In this document: in pieces, positions 1 through 8,964 of the stretch
Layout of the letters: each line of letters begins with the position of its first letter
Numbering within the stretch: position 1 is the stretch's first letter
Assembly (NCBI GenBank): GCA_036939355.1
Contig: JALLAP010000450.1
Coordinates: forward strand, 1-13,018
DNA length: 13,018 nt
Source of the DNA: Thalassiosira profunda
Lineage: Eukaryota > Bacillariophyta > Thalassiosirophyceae > Thalassiosirales > Thalassiosiraceae
Reading direction: 5' to 3'
Program-made: the position numbers and the translations under genes
Notes under the pieces: generated by a model
What the model was told of the DNA's origin: nothing
Databases searched by the model: none
The model's input: only the letters and a program-made list of their open reading frames with translations

Positions 1-949
1 ACATCCTGTACAAGTGGGGCGGCGAGATGACGCGCGAGGAGTCGGAGGAGCTGGCGAGCCTGAAGCTAGCGGGCAGTGTCAAGGGCGGGCAGACGATCGC
101 CGATGCGTGCCAACGGTGGCAAAAGCATCTTCAAGGCTGTCTTGCTGGCGAGGAACTGTCGGAGAAGGAGCTTCGAGTTGCCACTGCGGTGCTCGACGCC
201 CTCGCACGGGGACGCGAGACGACTGGCGCTGCCGAAGCTGCGGTCCGTTCTAACGATGCATCGAGCACGCAGGTATCGATTGTGCAACGCATACGCGAGG
301 GTGCCGCGACGGGACGCGAGACTGTTGGTGCCGCCGAAGCTGCAGTTCGCGTCGACGATGCATCTGGCACGCAAGTATCGATTGTGCAGCGCAGACGTGA
401 GGGAGGTGATAGAGGGCGAGATGCGCAAGCTGCCGCAGGTACATGGGATGTCAAATGGGATGCCAAATACGTGAGTGCTCATTGCCAACGTTGTCTCTTA
501 TCTCTCTGCCGTCGTCTTTACATAACAATTACACTACTCGGCAGGATCTTCTCGTGCAATTCAAGACAGAGCACGGCCACTTGCATGTGCCGGAATCCTA
601 CGATGCATCCCTGTCTTCTTGGATCAAAATACAGCGGCAGAAACGCAAGGGCACAGCCAGGAACAATCGGATCACAGATAGGCAAATTCGTCGGCTGGAT
701 GAGCTTGGCTTTCAGTGGGAGCAAGAGATGACGTGGGAGGATGTGCAAGCTTGCGAAAGGACCACTCGCATCGAGGCCGTGGTCCGTCGGCACTGCAACG
801 ACAACAAAGATGAGATGAGAGTGTTCTTCGCTGGCACCACTGCCGGGACGATCCTGGCTGACTTCCACGATGAACTCGGCGAGTACCTCCGCAGCGATGT
901 CCAGGACAGCCTGAAAACCATCAGGAGGAGGCTCGCCAGCAACAAGTAG
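1..949 (+). CDS. HA-domain (helicase-associated domain) protein, 5' partial, two exons seen
   Basis: Exon 1 is open from the window edge (codons in frame from base 3) to 470; a 74-nt intron 471-544 (gtgagt...gcag) is removed at phase 0; exon 2 runs 545-949 to a TAG. The joined frame passes through a helicase-associated (HA) domain just at the splice: WDAKY, then DLLVQFK, GHLHVP, SSWIKIQRQ and LDELGFQW, which fits the family pattern of a Trp, a GH-x-x-VP strand, a W-x-x-x-QR helix and a final LD-x-x-GF-x-W. HA domains are small helical units, numerous in diatoms, often without any helicase motor; none is seen here, so DNA or nucleic-acid binding is only inference. Before the domain is a 34-residue tandem repeat. 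After it comes an acidic/basic helical tail of about 75 residues. ATG 27 is in frame and could be the start (282 residues), but the frame stays open upstream, so the gene may begin outside the window. Confidence 0.75.
211..414 (+). repeat. In-frame 102-bp tandem repeat (2 copies)
   Basis: Bases 211-312 and 313-414 are two copies of a 102-bp unit, each giving 34 residues (GRET...GAAEAAVR...DAS.TQVSIVQR.REG). The copies differ by scattered substitutions but have no length change, so the frame is kept. A degraded start of a third copy (GRDAQAAAG) may follow at about 415. The repeat lies in the linker ahead of the HA domain of the gene at 1-949. Confidence 0.85.
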
Positions 950-1105
950 ATATGTGTCTGTGTATTCAATCTATTTGGGTACTTGCTACTGTGCTTTCCC
1001 TCCTGGCAATGTTTCCTCTCGCAATGACTCCAAGCCGTTGCAATCGAACGCGGAAACAAATGCCCAGCTAGACCTGCGATGCGCGTCTTGATTCATCAAT
1101 CACAT
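950..1105. other. Convergent intergenic region, 3' UTRs
   Basis: About 156 nt lie between the TAG of the HA-domain gene on the plus strand and the TAG of the coiled-coil gene on the minus strand. It should hold both 3' untranslated ends. I see no AATAAA-type signal, no RNA gene and no strong hairpin. Confidence 0.6.
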
Positions 1106-4100
1106 CTAGAAGTTGAATCCTCCACCGTCGTCGCCTGCAAGCGGAGAGAAGAGGTCCGATGTAAGCAAAAGAGGCAGAGGCGTTGTTGCAATCAAAGCAA
1201 AGCAAACAAATTCTCACCCATGTCAACAACGGAGAGCGCCTTCGCTTTGCTCTTGCCCTTGCTCTTTCCCTTGGACTTTGAGGAAGGACGCTTGCGACGG
1301 CGCCCACCCTCAAGCGTCGATTCGCCACTCGTCTGGGAGAGCTTGGAGGAGCTCGACTTGCGGTTCTTTTTCTTGCCCCCTTTCGTGGAAGCGAAGATGT
1401 CCAACTTGGGGCGAGAGGCAGTCTCCTCAAAGCGCACGCTAGCGCTAGAGGTCCGTGGGCGCTTAGAATTCTTGCTGCTCTTGAGGACGCTCTTGGCACG
1501 GCCAGAGGAGGATTCGCGCGTGTCGGTGGACCTGGAGCGCTTGGTCTTGTTCTCCTTTCCATCGGGCTTGGAGGTCCTGCCCCTCGACTTGGAGCGCTCG
1601 CGCTCGCCGCCCCCGTTGGACTTGGAAGAGCGGCGCTTGTTCGCCTCCTCGCGCTTCTTGGCGTCGTCCTTGAGCTTCTTCTGCTGCTCGGCCTCCTTCC
1701 GGGAGCGAGATGACTTCTCCTTCCTCTCCTTGTTGATGCTCTCCTCCTCGGACTTCAGCTACATGACGTGCAAACAGAGGTACCTGAGTAGGGGGCACAA
1801 TGCACGAGAGATAGGATGGGCAGACTGGGCACTTACAAGCTCGTGCATCTTCTGGCTCCGCATCCGCATGTCCTCCAACTGATGGCTCTTGCGCTCATTG
1901 TAGGGCAGCTCTTCGAGGCGCTTCTCCTCCTGTTATGCAGGGAAGGACATGACATGTGAGCAACACGTGTCGGCGGTACAAGGAGCAGCATCGCATCCAA
2001 TGGTAGATCTACGCACCTCCAACTCTTCCTCGATGCGACGTTCCTCCTCCTTGCGCCTGTGAGCCTTTTCCTCGGCCTTGCGCTTGGCCGCCCGTTCCTC
2101 CTCTTTCTTGCGCTTGGCGTCGGCGGCCTCCTTCTCTTGGCGCCTCTCCTGCGAGAGAGTAGAACAACAGTTGAGGTGTGATCATTACAACAGAGAGCAA
2201 TACATGCATCAAAGAGTGTCCAACACAAAACGTACCTCAATCTCCTTCTGCTTCCGGGCCTCACGGCGGAGGCGTGTTTTCTTCTCCTCTTCCTCCTTAG
2301 CCTTCTTGAGCTTGGCCTTTTCCGCGAGGCGGGCGGCCTCTTTGGCGCGACGCTTCTCCTCGGCAGCCTCCTTCTTCCGGCGGCGCTCGTCGGCAGCACC
2401 CTTCTTCCGGCGCTTGTCGGCGGCCAGGCGGGTCTCCTCCGCCGCCTCCTCGCGGGCCTTCTCCTCGAAGAACTTGGCCCTGGCGTGTTCAACTAAAGTG
2501 CATAGTAAGATGGGAACATGAAATGTGAGCAGCATAAACAATTCGATAACATCCGGCCATTTACACGAGAAATGCACGCACCGCGAACCTGTCTTTCAGC
2601 CTTGGCTGTCTCCAAGAAATCGTGACAGTGCTGGCGCATGTACGTCATGCCGGCCTCCTTCTGCTCCTCGATGGGGATGTCGGAGTTCCAGTCGAGCTTC
2701 ACGTGCTCGAGAACGGGCTCCTGCTCGATCATCTCGTCGCGCTCACGGTCGGCCTCCTCGATGATCTGCTTCTCCTCCTCGTCCAGCTGCTTCAACTCCA
2801 TCGCCAGTTCGTCGTCGGGCAGGGCGGCGAAGTTGTCCGCCTTCTTCTGCGCCTGCTCGTACGCTCCCTTGACTGTTGATTGATTCGAGATAGCAGAGTG
2901 AGTATGTATTGAATAAAACACAAGACACAGCAAGGGAGATGTGGAAGCAACGCACCGATGTCCGCGAGGCTCTTCGCCTTGGCAATCTCCGCCAAGATCG
3001 ACTGCTTCTCCGCGCCCTCCTTCTCCTCGTGCTCGCTCTTGGCCTTCTCCACGGCCGCAATCTCCTCGAGCGTCGTGGCGATCTCCGCGTCCATCGCCGA
3101 GACGGTGCCCTGCTCGCCCTCCAATTTGCTCTTGACCTCTTCGGCGTGGGCCTCCTTCGTCGCCGTGAGCTCGCCAATCGAGGCCCGGAGCTTCTCCACC
3201 TCCTCGCACTCGACGTCGGCCTCCGCGACCATCTTCTCCATGTCCGCCTTCCGCTGGGCCTCCACTTCGCGGGCCGCCGCGGCCTCCTTCATCAGCGCCT
3301 CCGCCTCCGCCTGTTTCTCCGCCGCCTTGGCCGCGTTAGAAGCGATGGTCGCGTCCAAGTCGGCCACGTCCTTCCGCAGGGCATCGCGCTCCGCCTTCTT
3401 CGCCTCGAGCGCCTTCTCCTCCGCCGCCACGCGGACCCGGACCCGCGCCACGTCGAGGCTGGGCGGCTGCTCCTCGCCCCACTTGGGTTCCGGGAAGGTG
3501 TCGTGGCCCTCGGCCTTCCGGAGCTCGTTGCACTTGGCGAACATTTCGCTGAGCTGCTGCTTCTTCGCCTCGATCGCCGCCTTCTTCTCCTCGATGGCCC
3601 GGGCCGTCGCCCCCTTGGCGTCGTCCATCTCCTTCGCCTTCGATTCGAGGTCGGAAACGGCGCCGGCGTGGCGGGTCCGCTCCATCGACACTTCGTGCTC
3701 GATCGTCTCGACGCGGAGCTTCGTCTGGCTCTCCATCTGCTGCGCCGCCGAGAGGTCCTGTGGAGTTGAAGAATGCACGTGAGAAGAGTTGCGGCAACTC
3801 CTGCGAGCAAATAGATACACATTGGATGCAAACTCACCTGCTCGTTCGAGGCAATCTCGGACCGGATCCGCGTAATGTCCTCGGCGATCGACCGCTCCTT
3901 CACCGCATTGGCGTTGATGGCCTTGACCAGCAACTCGTGGCGGTGCCGGGCGTCGTCCCGCCGCACCATCGCGCTCTGGAGCTTGCTCAGCACCTGCCCC
4001 TTGGCAAAGTTCAACCGCGCCTCCTTCTCGTTGAGCTGCCGGACCAGGTGCTCCACCCGGGCCTTGTACCCGGGCAGGAGCCGCGCCGTACCCACCGCCC

Positions 4101-5058
4101 GCTTGAGCCGGACGTCGAACTTGTTCAGGCGCTTCCGCCCCTCCTCGGACCGGCCCTGCGCCTCGAGGAGCTCGCGGTGCTTGAGGGCGAGCTGGTTCGC
4201 GGCCCGGTGGAGCTCGGCGCGCATCCCCCCGTTCTGGGATTTGAGCTCGCAGAGGCGGCGGTCGAGGGCGGACTTCTGCTCGAGCTTTTGCTTCCTGGCG
4301 AGCTGGGCGGACGCGACCTTGCGCTCGGATTCCTGCCGCTGCTGCTCGAGGATTTGGAGGTCGGCGTAGACTGTTGTTTAGGATGGAGAGAGGAGGGGAG
4401 AAGATGGGAAGCATTGGTGAGGATGGTTTGATGGGAGAATTCAATGTGAGACGAGGCAATCCGCCGCGTCGCCCCCCGCCTCTCCCCCATCGCAACCCAA
4501 CCATCCCGTTAATTCTCTGACAACCAATGCGCAATCGAGCGAAGAGGGGCCCGGCATTTCGATTCAACCGTCCTCCCCCAATGCCCTCCCCTTCTCCCCG
4601 GTGCCAATGCCTCTCCGCGACTCCCCTCCCCCAATCGAACAAACGGCCCAACGACAAATTATTCCGCACTCACCCTCGTCCATGGAGACCATCCCCTGCT
4701 GCACCTCCTGCTGCGACACCTGCTGCCCGGGCGCCGGGCCCTGCTGCTGCCGTTGCTGCTGCTGGGGGGGCGCCGCGCGCTGGAGCTGAAGTTGGCCGCC
4801 GCCCCCCGAAACGACCCCGCCGTGGGCGCCGCGCTGCTGTCCGTGCAGGCCGCCGCCGCCCCCGTGATTTCCGCCGGCGGCATGTCCCAATCCGCGCTGC
4901 TGTCCGGAGGGGCGGGGGTTGCGCCAGGACGAGGCGCCGGGTCGCGCTCGGTGGGCCGACGAAATTGACGGGTTCCGTCGTCCGCCTCCTCCGCTCCCTC
5001 CGCCGCCGCTGCGGCCGGAGGGACGGTTGCCCTTGCGATTGAGGAGCAAATAGCTCAT
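1106..5058 (-). CDS. Large coiled-coil / single-alpha-helix protein with basic tail, nine exons, family not recognised
   Basis: Exons on the minus strand: 5058-4674, 4370-3838, 3757-2956, 2872-2582, 2492-2236, 2148-2017, 1929-1837, 1758-1218 and 1134-1106. Every joint has GT and AG ends and keeps frame; the introns are 303, 80, 83, 89, 87, 87, 78 and 83 nt. The spliced CDS is 3063 nt, 1020 residues. Residues 1-128 are Gly/Gln/Arg-rich and probably disordered. About 125-385 and 410-575 look like coiled coil, parted by a Pro-bearing break (TFPEPKWGEEQPP, near 393-405). An acidic stretch with LDWNSDIP follows (about 590-650). Residues 660-830 are almost all Ala, Glu, Lys and Arg, as in a single alpha-helix. 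Residues 832-1012 are Ser/Lys/Arg-rich with NLS-like clusters (KRPR, RRRKRP), and the protein ends GGGFNF. I infer a structural nuclear or cytoskeletal role and cannot name a family. The start at 5058 has a purine at -3 and follows the promoter-like TACGTA cluster. An in-frame ATG at 5280 would add 74 residues but has T at -3. Confidence 0.8.
4371..4673 (-). other. Long first intron of the coiled-coil gene
   Basis: This intron begins gtgagt on the minus strand (bases 4673-4668) and ends in aacaacag before 4370. At 303 nt it is about 3.5 times longer than the other seven introns of the gene (78-89 nt). Translation through it stops after about 30 codons. It splits a Val codon (phase 1). First introns may hold regulatory sequence; I see no specific motif beyond purine-rich tracts. 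Confidence 0.75.
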
Positions 5059-5336
5059 TGCTGGCAGGCCGCGCCCTCCCTTCGATGCCGGAGACGATGG
5101 ACGCGTGGACGGGCCGAAAATGGCCTTGCCTACGTACGTAGGGGTACGTAGGTGACGGTACGTAACTTTGCGAGATTGAGATTCGAGAAGGCTGGCCACG
5201 GAGGTGGTGGCCGTCCGGGAGCTGGCCAGGGCAAGACTAGAACCTCGAGGACTCGCGTTTACTGTTTGGCTTTGATACATCGAGGATACGCGAGCTTGTT
5301 ACATTAATATTGACAGTGTGTGTTACATTGCAGTCT
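5059..5336. other. Intergenic region between coiled-coil gene and kinase gene
   Basis: This 278-nt stretch should hold the promoter and 5' UTR of the coiled-coil gene and the 3' UTR of the PDZ-kinase gene, both on the minus strand. Apart from the TACGTA cluster there is a short AT-rich patch near 5300-5315 (ttacattaatattgac). No RNA gene is seen. Confidence 0.55.
5131..5164. promoter_or_regulatory. Cluster of four TACGTA palindromes, candidate bZIP sites
   Basis: TACGTA occurs at 5131-5136, 5135-5140 (overlapping), 5145-5150 and 5159-5164, with a TGACG motif between the last two. This lies 73-128 nt upstream of the chosen ATG of the coiled-coil gene (minus strand). ACGT-core palindromes and TGACG are known bZIP target types in plants, and TGACG-type elements control CO2/cAMP-responsive diatom promoters. 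That they work here is inference. If the alternative ATG at 5280 were used, the cluster would be coding. Confidence 0.45.
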
Positions 5337-8300
5337 TCAAGCGGCGCGTACCGTCCGTTGCCTTCGAGAAGTCACACCACCGCCCGGCGGTTGGGGACTT
5401 CTCGTAGGTCGGCCCGCCGGCTGCGGACTTCGTTTCGTACCGTTCTTCCTTCGCCCATTCAGTCGATTCTTGCCGTCCAGCCGAAGAGGATGCTCGCGCC
5501 TTCCATCATTGCATCTTTGGTCCCTGTGCTTATGAGGTTGCGGGGTCTTCCTGACAACGATTGCCTTCTCTTCCGCGACGGGCACCAACGCCAGCTCGAG
5601 AGAATTCGACGACGCCTCGTGCCTTTTGTTCTGCCTCCGAATCCACACGTGCGACAAAGCCTGGCGGGCCGTCAGTCGCCGCCGGGGATCGACCACGAGG
5701 AGCCGGTCAATGAAATCCTTCGCCGCCTCGCTCAGCCCGCGCTCCGCCCACGGGGGGTATCCGTAATCGCACCTCACAATCTTCTGGAAGATGTCGTTGT
5801 CCGACCGAGCGTTGAACGGCATCTTCTGCGTGAGGAGAAAGTATGTAATAACTCCCACGGACCACAAATCGCACTCCTTGCCATATTTGCGCGCAATGAC
5901 CTCGGGCGCCACGGTGAACGCCGATCCAGCGAAGGCGGTCATGGGCGGATCGTTCGGTCCGTGGATCGTGGCCAATCCAAAATCGATGATCTTCACCGGC
6001 GAGCGAATGTCGTCGCGGGAGAGCATGAGATGCTCCGCTTTGAGGTCGCGGTGGACGATCGATCGGTCGTGCAGGTACGCAAGGGCATCCAAGAGGGTTC
6101 CGACGATCTCGCACGCCCGCTCTTCCGTCAGCCGCACGCCCCCCTCGACGATGCGGTCAAACAGATCTCCGCCCCGGCACTCCTCCATCACAATGTGTAT
6201 ATACTCCTTGTCCTGAACGACGTCGTGAACCTTGACCACGTTCGGATGGTCCGCCCGCTGCACCAGCGCAATCTCATTTTTGAGCAGCGCGGCATGCTTC
6301 CCGTTGCCCCGCTTCGGTATCGATTTCACTGCCAGCCTCTCGCGCGTGCCGCGGCGGAAGCACGCGCGGACGGTCCCGAAGGCCCCCGCGCCGAGGACCG
6401 CGGGCAGCACTTTGTAGCGGCGACGAACGTCGGCGTGGCGCAGTTTGAGGCGATGTTTGTGGTGGGGTTGGGGCGGCTGGACGACTGGGGCGGAGTTTCG
6501 TCGAGAGTGGTCGGCTGCCTCAGATTCGGGATTGTACACGACCAAGTCTGTCGTGTCGGATACTGGCGCCGCCAACTGTCGCGGCGGCGTCGTTGCCCGT
6601 CTTGGCCGTCGCTGACGAGGCGAGTGGCCCTGTTTCTTTGCGGGCCGGGGCAACTCCTCCGCGCTCTCCTCACTGCCACTGGTGCTGCTGGCGTACGACG
6701 AGGAGTCGCTGCTGGTCTCGCTGCCGGACGACTCTGCCTCGCTTTCCGTCGACGCCGACGGGACCGTGCCGGCCGATCGCCGTCGCTTGGCGTAGACGGG
6801 GACGACGGACGGTCGGCGCCGCAGATCGCCGGCGGGACTCCCTCGCACGCCGTTGCCATTCTGGCGGGCCTGGGGCCGTGGCTCCACGGTCCCTTTGCCT
6901 TCTTCTGCCACCGGCGCCATGCTCAAACTAGAATGGTGCGGATCGGTCGGCTCGGGCCGATGTTCGCACTTTCCATTCCCCCGAGCGGCGATCTGCGCGC
7001 TCGTCTCTTTTGCTGCTAGCCGGACCCGAGTCAACGCGTCCCGCGGCAGGCCGGGGCGCCACGGACCGTCCTCCGATGGCTCCGTCGCCCAAGCCTCCCC
7101 CGAGGGTTCCCCCGCATCGTCCGCCTCGGACGGCTCGGCCATGATCCGGGACCGCGCCCCCGGAGCGTCCGACGGCGCGGGAAGAGGACGAGACGAGCAA
7201 GTTGGCGACGAGCCATCCTCGTCGACCGGGGGGTGCATCGGGCGACGACTCTCGCCAATGCCGCCGGCGACACCACCCGAAGCGGCAGAGGCGGTGGCGC
7301 CGTCATTGGGAGCAATCGAGGCCACGGCCGCGGCCGAACCGCCCTCCTCTTTTCCCTCGCTCGCGGCCGTCGCCTCCTCCGTCGTGATATTGGTGGTACC
7401 CTCGTGAGGGAGCAGCGCCTCCGTCAGCACCCTACGCCTCAGATCCCGCAGAGAGTGCACCAGCAGCGCCACCACTCTGCTTCCGTCGTGACCGGTTTGG
7501 ACGCTCCGCGCGAAGGAGCTCCTCGGCGTTGGATTGCCGCTGTCGCCTTTGCCATACAGTAAGTCTTCTGCGTCATTTGCCGATCGGATGGGGATGCCGT
7601 CGACGCTCAGCACGATGTCCCCCGCCCGCAGACCGGTCTTGCGGAAGGGGCTCTCCTCGCGTACGGACTTCACGCGGACGAGGGTGCTGTTTGTGCTGGC
7701 TTGCAAGTCCACCCCGCAGGCGTTCCTGCCACCGTCCGTGTCCTCCCCGTTGGCGATCGATCCGTCCTTCGCCTCCTTCCACCGGCTCGGCTCGTCAAGT
7801 TTGCTCTCCTTCCACCGCGACCCCTCCTTTCCCCCGCCGTTTCCCTCCTTTCCTCCCCCGCTGCCGCCCACCCGCGCCAAGTGATACCTCGTCCCCTCCG
7901 GCCGCGCCCCCCGACTGACCAGCACCGTCAGATGCCCGCTCCCCCCCGCCGATCGGATCATCCGCGCGGCCCGCCGCGGATCCCTCACGCGGCGGCCGTT
8001 GACGGTCAGCACTTCGTCTCCCTTCTGCAGCGCGTCCGATGATAGGGCGTTGGCGGGGTGGAAGGGCGACTGCGGAGATACGGCGGAGATGACCACCCCG
8101 GTGGTTCCACTGGTACCCTGTGGAGGCTGGGATTTGGCAGATTTCGCGGATGATTGGGCAGAGCTCGTGGAAGGTTGGGCCGAATTGGCCCGGGCCCGGC
8201 CGCGGTGCTGCAATGTCAATCCGGCCGGCTCGTCGAGGCGCTTGGGCGCCGTCGCTATAATCAGGCGGGGCAGCCTCGGAGGACTCTCACTCTTGCTTCC

Positions 8301-8561
8301 TTCCCTGCCAATCGCCGCCGTTTCCGATCCGGTGATCGCCGCCGTCTCCGCGGTGTACTCGCTCAGATGCCGAGGCGTCGCGTTCGACGCGGCCATGGCC
8401 CGGGCGGTCGCGGACGCCGCGGGCGGCCTCGTGAGGGGGCAGGTCGGCCCCGATGGCACGGCGGCGGCCGAGGCGCGCAGCGTCTGCGGCGGCCGGGCGC
8501 GCTTCTGTTTGCGGCGGTCGGTGGCCGCCTCCAGCGCCGCGCCGGGCGCGCCGGCCGTCAT
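5337..8561 (-). CDS. Two-PDZ plus CAMK-like Ser/Thr protein kinase with altered catalytic loop
   Basis: An intronless frame of 1074 residues. The start is ATG 8561 (G at -3); an in-frame TAG at 8597-8595 blocks extension except through a TTG. PDZ-like domain 1 spans about 99-218: ligand loop AGLTL, an inserted Ser/Gln-rich loop, then GVVISAV and GDEVLTVNGRRV. PDZ-like domain 2 spans about 285-370 (SPFRKTGLRAGDIVLSVDG). A long disordered Ser/Pro/acidic linker follows. The kinase domain is about 716-974: Gly-rich loop GAGAFGTV, AVK Lys746, helix-C KNE Glu763, HRD at 837-839, DFG Asp860, VAPE and the DLWSVGV helix. It is closest to CAMK/CDPK kinases, but there are no EF-hands, so direct calcium control is not expected. 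The catalytic loop reads HRDLKAEH: the usual metal-binding Asn is His844 (codon CAT). A basic tail of about 100 residues ends the protein. PDZ domains normally bind C-terminal peptides, so scaffolded signalling is inferred. Activity is uncertain. Confidence 0.85.
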   Translation of the reverse strand: MTAGAPGAALEAATDRRKQKRARPPQTLRASAAAVPSGPTCPLTRPPAASATARAMAASNATPRHLSEYTAETAAITGSETAAIGREGSKSESPPRLPRLIIATAPKRLDEPAGLTLQHRGRARANSAQPSTSSAQSSAKSAKSQPPQGTSGTTGVVISAVSPQSPFHPANALSSDALQKGDEVLTVNGRRVRDPRRAARMIRSAGGSGHLTVLVSRGARPEGTRYHLARVGGSGGGKEGNGGGKEGSRWKESKLDEPSRWKEAKDGSIANGEDTDGGRNACGVDLQASTNSTLVRVKSVREESPFRKTGLRAGDIVLSVDGIPIRSANDAEDLLYGKGDSGNPTPRSSFARSVQTGHDGSRVVALLVHSLRDLRRRVLTEALLPHEGTTNITTEEATAASEGKEEGGSAAAVASIAPNDGATASAASGGVAGGIGESRRPMHPPVDEDGSSPTCSSRPLPAPSDAPGARSRIMAEPSEADDAGEPSGEAWATEPSEDGPWRPGLPRDALTRVRLAAKETSAQIAARGNGKCEHRPEPTDPHHSSLSMAPVAEEGKGTVEPRPQARQNGNGVRGSPAGDLRRRPSVVPVYAKRRRSAGTVPSASTESEAESSGSETSSDSSSYASSTSGSEESAEELPRPAKKQGHSPRQRRPRRATTPPRQLAAPVSDTTDLVVYNPESEAADHSRRNSAPVVQPPQPHHKHRLKLRHADVRRRYKVLPAVLGAGAFGTVRACFRRGTRERLAVKSIPKRGNGKHAALLKNEIALVQRADHPNVVKVHDVVQDKEYIHIVMEECRGGDLFDRIVEGGVRLTEERACEIVGTLLDALAYLHDRSIVHRDLKAEHLMLSRDDIRSPVKIIDFGLATIHGPNDPPMTAFAGSAFTVAPEVIARKYGKECDLWSVGVITYFLLTQKMPFNARSDNDIFQKIVRCDYGYPPWAERGLSEAAKDFIDRLLVVDPRRRLTARQALSHVWIRRQNKRHEASSNSLELALVPVAEEKAIVVRKTPQPHKHRDQRCNDGRREHPLRLDGKNRLNGRRKNGTKRSPQPAGRPTRSPQPPGGGVTSRRQRTVRAA

Positions 8562-8820
8562 GCCTCCATCGATCAATCCGCGGCCCTCCCGCCTCTAGGT
8601 CCTATTCCGTTGACTACTCGGCAGAGGTTGCAGCACCTTTGTTTTTGTCGTCAGTTTGCAACGAGAGAGCAAGAAGACCCTATTCGCCTGCTCCAGGCCC
8701 TCCATGCTGATGTCTTCCGCTGTTGTGGAGGAGGCCCTGGCCCGCCCGCGCGCGCCTTGCTTTGGCTCTCTGGAGCGTTGTCGGGAAAGTCTCTCGCGAG
8801 GGCTGGTCTGTCTTCTTTTG

Positions 8821-8840
8821 TCAGTGAGTGTCAGTGAGTG
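8821..8840. repeat. 10-bp tandem direct repeat
   Basis: The unit tcagtgagtg occurs twice back to back. It lies about 260 nt upstream of the PDZ-kinase start. It is short and could be chance or polymerase slippage. Confidence 0.6.
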
Positions 8841-8964
8841 CCGGTGGTGAGCCAGCAGACAATCCGGTGCCACTTCAGCTTGAGCAACCCCCTTCGATTC
8901 CATCCTCCCCCCCTTGCTCGTCGCTTTCTTGGAGCCAGGTGAACCGATGCATTTCCATGCCCAA

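Noticed and set aside
1..949. Calling the first gene a helicase
   Set aside because: Only the HA accessory domain is present in the window; no Walker A/B or other motor motif is seen.
1079..1882. 267-codon plus-strand frame
   Set aside because: It is antisense to the last exons of the coiled-coil gene and runs through three of its introns; no domain is seen.
1218..2492. INCENP identity for the coiled-coil protein
   Set aside because: The charged helix and basic tail are reminiscent, but the conserved IN-box with its Trp and spaced hydrophobics is not visible in the C-terminus.
2909..3782. Two long plus-strand frames (about 280 codons each)
   Set aside because: Both are antisense to exon 3 of the coiled-coil gene. 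Their Leu/Arg-rich and Ser/Ala-rich make-up mirrors Glu/Lys/Ala codons on the other strand.
2792..4669. 625-codon minus-strand frame through the coiled-coil gene
   Set aside because: It reads intron 1 and exon 2 out of frame and joins the correct frame only in exon 3. The spliced model, with all GT-AG joints in phase, explains the data better.
5310..7019. 569-codon open frame on the plus strand
   Set aside because: It is antisense to the kinase domain gene, whose minus-strand frame carries all conserved kinase motifs. The plus frame is Arg/Leu-rich with no domain and is open because of high GC content.
8562..8576. Upstream TTG start for the PDZ-kinase
   Set aside because: TTG is not a usual eukaryotic start; ATG 8561 lies five codons on, with a good -3 base, and an in-frame TAG lies just upstream.
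8595..8903. 102-codon minus-strand frame upstream of the PDZ-kinase
   Set aside because: No domain, repeats or splice link to the kinase frame was seen; it probably lies in the promoter or 5' UTR.
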